Shown here: positions 42,874-51,639 of the stretch, piece by piece | How the letters are laid out: each line of letters opens with the position of its first letter | How positions within the stretch are numbered: position 1 is the first letter of the stretch | Assembly (NCBI GenBank): GCA_903934285.1 | Contig: CAIZNN010000242.1 | Span: forward strand, 1 to 54,080 | Length of the DNA stretch: 54,080 nucleotides | From: Akkermansiaceae bacterium | Lineage (GTDB): Bacteria > Verrucomicrobiota > Verrucomicrobiia > Verrucomicrobiales > Akkermansiaceae | Reading direction: 5' to 3' | The notes under the pieces: model-generated | The model's database searches: none | What the model saw: the letters and a program-made list of their open reading frames with translations, nothing else | Told to the model about the DNA's origin: nothing | Made by a program: the position numbers and the translations under genes

Positions 42874-45800
42874 GTGAACGCGAGCCCGACACCCACCGCC
42901 CACGCCGCCGACGGCCTGGCACCTCACCAGGTCCTGCAGCGGGCAGGGCGCGCCTTGAAGCTCGGCCGCGGGTTCACCACCCTCGCCATCGGCCTGGTCG
43001 CCGCTGGCGTGCTGCTCGGCGTCTGGCTGGTGGCCGACGCCCGGGCGCACTTCGGCACCACCGGCCGCTGGGCCGGGTTTGTCGCCGTGGCGCTGCCGCT
43101 GGTCGCCGCCGCCGTCAGGTCAGTTAGATTCTGGCTGCGCCACTTGGATGACGCCGCCCTGGCGCGACGGCTCGAAACGGCCACCGGCCGCACCGACAAC
43201 GCCCTGGTCAACGCGGTGCAACTCGATCGCGCCTTGGACGGCAACTCGCCGTGGCGCGCTGTTTTGTTAGGTGAACTGGCCGGCTTGTGGCAGGGCATCG
43301 CCTGGCAACAAGTGTACGATTGGCGGCGGCTGCGGCGCTGGGCGGGCGGTGTCGCGCTGTTTTTATTGTTAGGCTGGGCGCTGTTCCTGTGGCGGCCCGG
43401 CGAATTCCGCCAGCGCCTGGCGCGGGTGTTGCTGCCGGCCAGCGAAATCGCGCCGCTGACCCGCACGCGGGTGGTGGCAGTGGTGCCGGGCGACCGGCTG
43501 GTTGCCCGCGGCACGCTGCTGGCGATGCGGGTAACCTTGGCGGGCGAAGCGCCGGCCGAGGTCTGGCTGGTGGTGGCCAAGGCCGATGGCAGCGTGACCC
43601 GCCATGCCGCACCACGGGCGGCCGCATCGATGGATTGGGCGGTCGATTGCAGGTGGTCGGAAGACGGCCGCTACTGGTTTGAAGCCGGCGATGCCACCTC
43701 CTTCGAGCGGCGCATCACCGTGCAAGTCCCGGCCAAGGTGGTGGCCCGCCACCTCACCATGGTGCCACCAGCCTATACCAAACTGCCAACGCTGCGCGTG
43801 GCCGACGGCGCGGCGTGGCCCGCCATTCCGGCAGGGTCCGGGGTGACGCTGGACTGGACGTTCGACCGCGCGCTGAAAGAATTGTTAGTTGATGACGGCG
43901 AGGCCAAAGCAAGCATGGCGGAGCGGCCCGAGGCGTGGCAACTAACCGGCCGGCTGGCCGTCACCCGGGAGTGGTCGCTGCGCTGGACCGATGTGGCCGG
44001 CCTCACCGGGCAAGCGCGCGTGGCGTTCAACGTCACGGCCGACGAGGCGCCGCGGGTCCGCTTGATCGATCCGACCGGCGAGGAGGAGTTGCTGCTGACC
44101 CGCGACGCCTCGCTGCGCCTGACATTCGAAGCGAGCGACGATTACGGTCTGGCAGAGGTTGCGGTGTTTCGCGGGACGCCGGAAAAGCCCGATGGCCGGC
44201 TCATCCAAGCGTGGCACCCCGGCACGCCCGCGTTCAAGCAGACCGTCGATATCCAACTCGCGCGCTGGATCGGCAAGGAGGAATCCGAAGCGTGGTTTTG
44301 CGTGGCGGCGCGCGATGCCAACGACGTCACCGGCCCCGGCCGCACCCTCTCGCGGATGCTGGTGTTGCGCATCGTCACCCCCGAGGAATTGCGCCGCGCC
44401 ACCGAGAGCCGCCAGGGAGAAATGTTAGGCAGCCTGGACGATCTGCTGCGGCTGCAACAAATCAACCTCGAGGCCACCCGCGTGATGTTAGGCGAGGCCG
44501 CGCCCGCCGCCGCCGCCGCGGTCGCGACTCTGGCGGAACGCCAGGTGCGCATCGAGGAGGCGGCAAATCGCTTGGTGGCGGCCACCCCGGCCGGCTCCGC
44601 GGCGTGGCGCGACGTGCTTGGCGCGCTGGCGGCCAAGGAACTGCCGCAAGCGGTGTTGGCGCTGCGGGAGGCGCTGGCGGCCACCGCCAACGCCCGCCGC
44701 AGCCCGCTGGCCAAAGCCGAAGCGCTGCAGGCGGCGATCCTCGCGCGCTTGAAAAGCCTGCCCGCCGACCTGCGCGACGAGGCGGCCGCGGCGGCCGTGC
44801 GCGACCTCATCGGCCGGGTGGAGGCGTTGTTCAACCGGCAAAAAGCATTGCATGGGCGGGTTTTGGCGGCAGTCGCGGGCGAGGGCGCCGCCATGGTCGG
44901 CGACCAGGACGCACTGGCGGATGAATCGCGCTCGGTGCGCCAGGCGTTGATAGACGGCGCCCGCAACCCCTCGCTCGGCGACGCGGCATTCCGGGTTGTG
45001 TTAGACAAGGCCGCCGCCCTGCTCGGCGCTACCAAGATCTATGAACAAATGGTGAGCTGTGCCGAACAGATCGAAGGCGAGCGGTTTCCCGAGGCCGCCG
45101 CCCTCAGCAAACAGGTCCTGGTCGATCTCGCCCGCGTGCTCGAACTCTTGAACACCGCACAACGGACCACCGCCGGCGACAAGGCCGACTCGCTCAAAGA
45201 AACCGCCGCCAGCATGCGCGAGAAACTTGAGACCCTCGTCGAACAACAACGCGCGGTGGTCGAGAAAAGCCAGGAACTCGCCTCCAAGGACGAGTTCCGT
45301 CCGGAAGACGTGGCGGTGACCAAGGAACTGGCCGCCAAAAAAGATGAGATCGCCAGGTTGATCGAACAAATGCTCACCGATGCCCATGCCTTGCCCGACC
45401 TGCGCCCGATGAACGAATTGCGCGAGGAACTCACCAAAATCTACGAGGACGTCATCCAGCAGGACACCGCCCAGGCGGCGGCTGGCGAGTTGAAGCCTAA
45501 CGAAATCGCCGTCCAGAAAGAGGCAAGCCTGCTCACCGACCTCGAGAAGGCCGCCAAGACCGCCGCAGACATGGAGATGTGGCTGCCCGACAAGAATGAA
45601 ACCACCAAATGGCTGATGGAGAACTTCGACCTCACCGAGATGCCGGAAATTCCCAACCTGCCATTGCCGGATGCCTTCACTGACCTCGTCGGCGACCTCC
45701 TCAAAGAACAGCAAGGACTCGCCGAACAGGTCCAGGACGCCGCTTCTAACAACGCGTTCGCCGTCAACCCGGCCAACGGCTGGGAAGTCGCCGACGGCCC

Positions 45801-46476
45801 GATGCCCGGCTTCAACGCCCAAGGCAAGAGCGGCAACACCCCGCCTAACAAAAACGAGCAGGCCGGCCGCTCCAGCGGCGGGCGCGAGGGGATGTCCAGC
45901 GGCGAGATGGTCAACCAACGCGCCGACCACTTGCAAGGCAGCGCCACCGAGGCGCGGCGCACCAACGACCCGATGCAACAAGGGCAGGTGCAGGACGATG
46001 GCCCGCCCGCCGACGCCAAGGCGACCGGCGGCGGCAAGGCCGGCGGCGCCAGCCAGCGCGCCGGCATGACCGGCGAGGCGCCGCTGCGGGCGGTCAACTC
46101 GCCGGACCGGATTCTCAACAATGCGCTGGCGGCCGAGCAGGCGCTGCTGGCGCAGCAGACCGCCAAGAGTTATGCCACGGCACGCTTGTTCTATCTGCGC
46201 ACCGGTTCGATGCCGGAGGTCGCCAAGCTGATGGACGAATCGCGCGAAGCCCTCGCGAGCGGCCGCCTGGCCGATTACGAGGCGTTGCACCGCCGCATCG
46301 TGGCAAGCCTGCGCCAACTCGGCGCCGGCGCCACCACCGGCGATATCAAGGTGTTAGGCGGGGGCGGCCGCCGCTTCGTCGGCGACAAGCGCCTGCCCGG
46401 CGGCGCGGATGTCGCGGTGCCGCCCGGCTTCCAACAACCGGTCGACGATTATTTCCGCTCACTCGACACGCCATGA
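42874..46476 (+). CDS. Large membrane protein, DUF4175-like
   Basis: A 1200-residue protein with N-terminal membrane segments (FTTLAIGLVAAGVLLGVWLVA, WAGFVAVALPLVAAAV and GGVALFLLLGWALFLW, within residues about 30-175). A large beta-rich extracytoplasmic part (about 190-520) has Ig-like strands such as YWFEAGDATSF and FEASDDYGLAEVAVFRG. Long helical, coiled-coil-prone stretches (about 530-930) follow, then a Gln/Gly/Asn-rich tail with PGFNAQGKSGNTPPNKNEQAG. This fits DUF4175-type proteins found next to MoxR/DUF58/BatA genes. A GTG at 42874 is the start; the end overlaps the TPR gene by four bases (ATGA). It carries about a dozen GTTAG/CTAAC pentamers. Confidence 0.78.
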   Translation: MNASPTPTAHAADGLAPHQVLQRAGRALKLGRGFTTLAIGLVAAGVLLGVWLVADARAHFGTTGRWAGFVAVALPLVAAAVRSVRFWLRHLDDAALARRLETATGRTDNALVNAVQLDRALDGNSPWRAVLLGELAGLWQGIAWQQVYDWRRLRRWAGGVALFLLLGWALFLWRPGEFRQRLARVLLPASEIAPLTRTRVVAVVPGDRLVARGTLLAMRVTLAGEAPAEVWLVVAKADGSVTRHAAPRAAASMDWAVDCRWSEDGRYWFEAGDATSFERRITVQVPAKVVARHLTMVPPAYTKLPTLRVADGAAWPAIPAGSGVTLDWTFDRALKELLVDDGEAKASMAERPEAWQLTGRLAVTREWSLRWTDVAGLTGQARVAFNVTADEAPRVRLIDPTGEEELLLTRDASLRLTFEASDDYGLAEVAVFRGTPEKPDGRLIQAWHPGTPAFKQTVDIQLARWIGKEESEAWFCVAARDANDVTGPGRTLSRMLVLRIVTPEELRRATESRQGEMLGSLDDLLRLQQINLEATRVMLGEAAPAAAAAVATLAERQVRIEEAANRLVAATPAGSAAWRDVLGALAAKELPQAVLALREALAATANARRSPLAKAEALQAAILARLKSLPADLRDEAAAAAVRDLIGRVEALFNRQKALHGRVLAAVAGEGAAMVGDQDALADESRSVRQALIDGARNPSLGDAAFRVVLDKAAALLGATKIYEQMVSCAEQIEGERFPEAAALSKQVLVDLARVLELLNTAQRTTAGDKADSLKETAASMREKLETLVEQQRAVVEKSQELASKDEFRPEDVAVTKELAAKKDEIARLIEQMLTDAHALPDLRPMNELREELTKIYEDVIQQDTAQAAAGELKPNEIAVQKEASLLTDLEKAAKTAADMEMWLPDKNETTKWLMENFDLTEMPEIPNLPLPDAFTDLVGDLLKEQQGLAEQVQDAASNNAFAVNPANGWEVADGPMPGFNAQGKSGNTPPNKNEQAGRSSGGREGMSSGEMVNQRADHLQGSATEARRTNDPMQQGQVQDDGPPADAKATGGGKAGGASQRAGMTGEAPLRAVNSPDRILNNALAAEQALLAQQTAKSYATARLFYLRTGSMPEVAKLMDESREALASGRLADYEALHRRIVASLRQLGAGATTGDIKVLGGGGRRFVGDKRLPGGADVAVPPGFQQPVDDYFRSLDTP

Positions 46477-48575
46477 GCCACCTGATCCGCTCAATCCGCG
46501 TAATCTGCGCCATCTGTGGTGCCCACCTGATGGCACCAGGCCCGGCGTTGCTGGTGCTTTTCACCCTGCCGGCGGTTGTCGCCGCACCCAAAGACAAAGA
46601 CAAAGACAAAGACAAGGCCACCGCCTGGGCCGTGGACAGCGCTCCCTATCGGGTCGTCCTGCATGCCGCCGCGCCGCCCGGCGCGCCCGCCGCCGGCTGG
46701 GAAATCCGCCTGCCGGACTTCGGCAGCGGCCGCGCCGACATGCGCGACGTGATTTTGTTAGATCCGGACCGCAACGAGCTCGCGCTCGACGCGGTGTGGC
46801 GCGGCGCGGGCCGCGCGCTGCTGGTGCTGGCCGAAGCGATGCCGGAAGGAGGCGCGCCGGCCACCCTCTACTTCGGCGGCAACACGCAACGGCGGCTGCG
46901 CTCGTGGGCGGCGCAGCGGACTTTGTTGTTAGAAACGCGGCGGCTGCCGCAGGGTGCCCAGGTGGCCAGCTACGGCGGGTGGCAAGCGGCCTGGAACCGA
47001 TCGCGTGTGGTCGATGGTGCGGCGTTCGTGCCGATGATTTTCCATGGGGAGAATCCGTTTGGCGAGTCCGACCATTTTCTGAGCCGCTACAGCGGGCTGT
47101 TGCAGACCGGCGCTGGGGGCGGCAGCGTGGCGTTTTACACGCTGAGTGACGACGTGTCCTACGTGATGATAGACGGCGGCGCGGCACTCCAATGGCAGAC
47201 TAACAGCCCGCCGCCACTCGCCCCCGAAAAAGTCCCGCTCGCCAAGGTCCGCGTGCCAAAGGACGTGGTGCGGGTCGAATACTGCCATGCCACCACCGAA
47301 CCGCCCGCGGCGATGGTGCTCGGCTGGGAGCACGCCGGCAAACTCGGCACCGTGCCACCCGAGGCGTGGGTGCACCCGGGCCAGGTGAGCGCGGCGGCCA
47401 TCGAAGCGCGCGACGGCGCGCCGGTGCCAGTGGCCACGCTGGTGGCCGGGCGCTACCTCGGCTACGGCGGCGAATGGTATGTTAGGGTGAGCGCCTCCAT
47501 CGCCAACCCCGGCGCGGACTGGCAAGTCGAGTGGCTGTGGCCGGACGGGCGGCGCGCCCCGGGCCCCGAGAGCCACCGCTTGTGGATGAGCCTCGACCCG
47601 CTGCAGCTGACGCTGCGGCTGCGCCATGGCGCGCGCGTGATCGAAGGCCGCAGGGTGCTGGTGATCCCGCGCAACTTGGACGCCGCTTCGGTCAACCAAC
47701 CTGGCCAGCTCACGGAGTTCCTTGAATTGTTAGACAAGGAGGATCCCGCCGGCCTGCCGGAAGCGGCGCGGCGGGCCGGCTTCGTGCTGGCCAGCGGGTT
47801 TCTACCCGCGCCTGCCGCCGCGCGCTGGGCCGAGGGCTGGTTGGCGGTGGCCAAGCCCGCGGCCGGGCCGTGGGTTGCGGCGATGACACAGGCGATCCGG
47901 GAAACCGCCAAGCATGACCCCAAGGCCGCCTTGGAGCGGCTCAGCGGGCTTGCCAAACCCGCCCGCGAGGCCATGGGGCGGACCGCGGATTTGCTAGAAA
48001 TGGAGTTGCGGGTATTTGCGCTCAACGACCCGATGATCCTCGGGCTGGTGGCGCGCCTGCGCGAGAGCGGCGACAAAGCCCTGGCCGGCATGGCGGTGAT
48101 CCGCTTGGGCGACTACCATCTTGTCAACGGCCGGCTCGATGAGGCGGCGCGTTGTTTCGCCGAGGCGGCGCCCGAGCGCGAGGGCACGGCGCGCCAAGCC
48201 CCGGTGATCGACCGCGCGCATTCGCTGGCCATCGAGGAATTGGTGAGCGGCAACCACCTTGAGGAAGCGCGCGCCAAAATGGAGCTGTGGGAACTCCAGC
48301 GCCCGGCGGCCCGGCTTGAGGGCGACCAATTGTTATGGCGGGCACGGGTGATGTTTCTGGCGGGCGAGTGGAGCCGCGCCTTGCAGGATTTGCAAACCAG
48401 CCTCAAAGTGCGGGCCGGCTCGCCCGAGGAAATCGACGTGCGCTTCTGGCAGGCCCGGGCCCTCTTCGAACTCGGCCGCAAGCCCGAGGCACGCACCATT
48501 TGGACTTCCCTGGTGAAAGACTATCCGAAACACGAACGCGCCGAAGCGGCAAAACTATGGGCAGCCAAACCGTAA
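46473..48575 (+). CDS. Exported TPR-repeat protein
   Basis: A 700-residue protein in the MoxR-type operon. The leader (ALLVLFTLPAVVAAP) is followed by a Lys-Asp hexanucleotide repeat KDKDKDKDK. A beta-rich domain (about 50-400) includes FHGENPFGESDHFLSRYSG, and the C-terminal 250 residues are helical TPR-like (RLGDYHLVNGRLDEAARCFAEAAPE, RARVMFLAGEWSRALQDLQTSL, WQARALFELGRKPEARTIWTSLVKDYP). The ATG at 46473 overlaps the previous stop (ATGA), but the first 16 codons fall on a 9-bp tandem repeat (46483-46518), so an ATG at 46530 is a real alternative. TPR partners are usual in Bat-type clusters. Confidence 0.75.
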   Translation: MSHLIRSIRVICAICGAHLMAPGPALLVLFTLPAVVAAPKDKDKDKDKATAWAVDSAPYRVVLHAAAPPGAPAAGWEIRLPDFGSGRADMRDVILLDPDRNELALDAVWRGAGRALLVLAEAMPEGGAPATLYFGGNTQRRLRSWAAQRTLLLETRRLPQGAQVASYGGWQAAWNRSRVVDGAAFVPMIFHGENPFGESDHFLSRYSGLLQTGAGGGSVAFYTLSDDVSYVMIDGGAALQWQTNSPPPLAPEKVPLAKVRVPKDVVRVEYCHATTEPPAAMVLGWEHAGKLGTVPPEAWVHPGQVSAAAIEARDGAPVPVATLVAGRYLGYGGEWYVRVSASIANPGADWQVEWLWPDGRRAPGPESHRLWMSLDPLQLTLRLRHGARVIEGRRVLVIPRNLDAASVNQPGQLTEFLELLDKEDPAGLPEAARRAGFVLASGFLPAPAAARWAEGWLAVAKPAAGPWVAAMTQAIRETAKHDPKAALERLSGLAKPAREAMGRTADLLEMELRVFALNDPMILGLVARLRESGDKALAGMAVIRLGDYHLVNGRLDEAARCFAEAAPEREGTARQAPVIDRAHSLAIEELVSGNHLEEARAKMELWELQRPAARLEGDQLLWRARVMFLAGEWSRALQDLQTSLKVRAGSPEEIDVRFWQARALFELGRKPEARTIWTSLVKDYPKHERAEAAKLWAAKP
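46483..46518. repeat. 9-bp tandem repeat, four units
   Basis: Units TGATCCGCT, CAATCCGCG, TAATCTGCG, CCATCTGTG follow one another in register. Two similar units lie at 31947-31964. Here the repeat overlaps the N-terminal codons assigned to the TPR gene, where it encodes alternating LIRSIRVICAIC-type residues. Confidence 0.65.
46590..46617 (+). repeat. Hexanucleotide microsatellite (AAAGAC)n
   Basis: Four AAAGAC units plus a partial one encode Lys-Asp pairs at the start of the mature TPR protein. Changes in copy number would alter length without breaking the frame. Confidence 0.8.
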
Positions 48576-48592
48576 GCGCATGGCCCTTTCGA

Positions 48593-48642
48593 GGGGAGCG
48601 CCGGCGTCCCGCCGGCAGTGTTCGGCATCCTGCCGAACACTC
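48593..48642 (+). repeat. REP-like two-hairpin element, copy 2
   Basis: GCCGGCGTCCCGCCGGC (stem GCCGGC, loop near TCCC) and GTGTTCGGCATCCTGCCGAACAC-type second hairpin (stem TTCGGCA/TGCCGAA) lie 18 bases after the TPR gene stop. It is the inverse of the element at 42119-42163. Confidence 0.8.
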
Positions 48643-48655
48643 TTGGGTCCATGCA

Positions 48656-49476
48656 GTGCCACTGCGAATCCAAGCATCTGCCAGCGCGCGATCACTCACC
48701 CTCAGAGCTGCGGGCAGTCCCGGAACCGGGGCGAAATCGAACCACCGTGATCCGTGGTCATTCCCGTGCGGACCCCGCAAGCTGCGGTTCGGGACAACGG
48801 CTCTCCTTTTGTCAGCCCTTGTCCTAACATTCCTCGCCCCCCCCGCCCGTGGCGACGGCCCCGGCCGCATCTACACCAACCCTCTAACCACCGATGGCGG
48901 CCTCATCACCGCCAAGGTGAAAGGCGCGCTGCTGACCCACGCGCTGGCCGTCGAGCGCGACCGCACCCGCGTCTATCTGGCAGCCCTCGATGCGGACGGC
49001 GCGGGGTTGCGCTTTGCCCACCTGCCGGTGGGCCGCTTCGATCTGGTGCTGGTCACCAAGGACGGCCGCCTGATCGAGGGACTGGCGCTCGGCGCGGCGA
49101 GTGGCTTGCCGGAGGACCGCGCAAAGCACCTTGAGGCGGGCGTGACCAAGGCGGATTCGTTTTTCAACCGCCGCGTGGGCCACCGCACCGGGCTGACCGA
49201 CGGAATCGCGCTGGTGTTGGTCGAGCGGCTGCGCGACGAGCAGATTCTGCGCGGCTCGGGCGAGGATCTCGGTGCCGGCTTGCGCCGGCTCGAACTCATC
49301 GAACTGCGCGAGGCCGCCGACGAGTGGCAAATGGTGCGCACCCGCCACCTCTATCGGGAACAAACCCCGCGCCAGAAAGCCATTCCATTTCTCAGCCACC
49401 GCCACTTGCCCGCGCTGGGCGGCCTGCGCGTCGCCACCACCCCGCGCGACTTGGGCACCCTCGACCTAACACCCCC

Positions 49477-49480
<4 letters not shown>
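48656..49480 (+). CDS. Secreted protein of the MoxR-type cluster, start uncertain
   Basis: A secreted protein whose mature part (from [46 protein letters not shown]) has beta-rich first and helical second halves; I do not recognise a family. A good signal peptide, [24 protein letters not shown], begins at 48782 with CTG, not a normal start codon. The nearest in-frame standard candidate is GTG at 48656, which would add about 42 residues without export features. The gene ends with an ATGA overlap onto the FHA-MoxR gene, so its translation and position in the operon look genuine. The REP-like element just upstream may have displaced the original start (inference). Confidence 0.6.
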
Positions 49481-50982
<1,502 letters not shown>

Positions 50983-51068
50983 TCCGCACAGTCCTCTGTG
51001 CGGATCTTCGGCCCTCCAACAACCGACGCCCCCTTCCCTTGATCAAACCACCTTCTGTTCACTGACCT

Positions 51069-51416
51069 ATGGACCTCGAGGACGCCATTGCCCATTGTCT
51101 GAGCCAACCTCATGCCACCGAGGAGACCCCGTTCGGCCCCGAGGTGCTGGTGTATAAGGTCGCGGGCAAAATCTTTGCCCTCACCGCGCCCGGCGATTTT
51201 CCCGCGACCCTCAATCTGAAATGCGAGCCGGGCCGCGCGCTGGACTTGCGCGACGGCTATGCCGCCATCCGCCCCGGCTATCACATGAACAAGCGCCATT
51301 GGAACACCGTAACCTTGGATGGCTCGCTCCCCGCCGCGCTGCTGCGTGAGCTCATCGAGCATTCCTATCAGCTCGTCGTGCGGGGGCTGCCGAAGAAGGT
51401 CCGCGAGGGGTTATAG
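51069..51416 (+). CDS. MmcQ/YjbR family protein
   Basis: A 115-residue protein of the MmcQ/YjbR family (double-wing fold, CyaY-like). Typical family blocks are TEETPFGPEVLVYKVAGKIFALT, TLNLKCEPGRALDLRDGYAAIRPGYHMNKRHWNTVTLDGSLPAALLRELIEHSYQLVV. Members are small cytoplasmic proteins of unclear role, often annotated as DNA-binding. The ATG at 51069 gives the standard MDLEDAIAHCLSQPHATEE start. It lies 86 bases after the MoxR gene and looks like an independent gene. A perfect hairpin lies just downstream. Confidence 0.88.
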   Translation: MDLEDAIAHCLSQPHATEETPFGPEVLVYKVAGKIFALTAPGDFPATLNLKCEPGRALDLRDGYAAIRPGYHMNKRHWNTVTLDGSLPAALLRELIEHSYQLVVRGLPKKVREGL

Positions 51417-51464
51417 AGCCCGCAATCGGCAGGGACCCGTTTCCGATCGATCCGTCTCTGGCTG

Positions 51465-51485
51465 GGACCGTTTGCCAAACGGTCC
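51465..51485. terminator. Hairpin downstream of the MmcQ/YjbR gene
   Basis: GGACCGTTT, loop GCC, AAACGGTCC: a perfect 9-bp stem starting 48 bases after the stop codon, between convergent genes. There is no T-tract, so a terminator function is a guess. The rest of 51417-51639 contains another short inverted pair (GGACGC/GCGTCC, around 51550-51570) and no gene. Confidence 0.45.
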
Positions 51486-51639
51486 GTGCGAATCAGGTGG
51501 CAATGAGAGGCCCTTGCGGCCTGGTCATTGGCTCACCATTCTCCCGGACGCGCCGCGTCGGCGTCCCTGCCAAAGAGCGTCCCGACCTTGCCATCGGCAG
51601 CCACTGGCCCCGAAGTGAAACCACTTGCCCCGAAAAAAA

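Noticed and set aside
48700..48780. A tRNA T-loop-like string on the minus strand (GGTTCGATTT) near the secreted-protein start
   Set aside because: No matching acceptor, D or anticodon stems could be drawn around it, and no 3' CCA is present; chance similarity.
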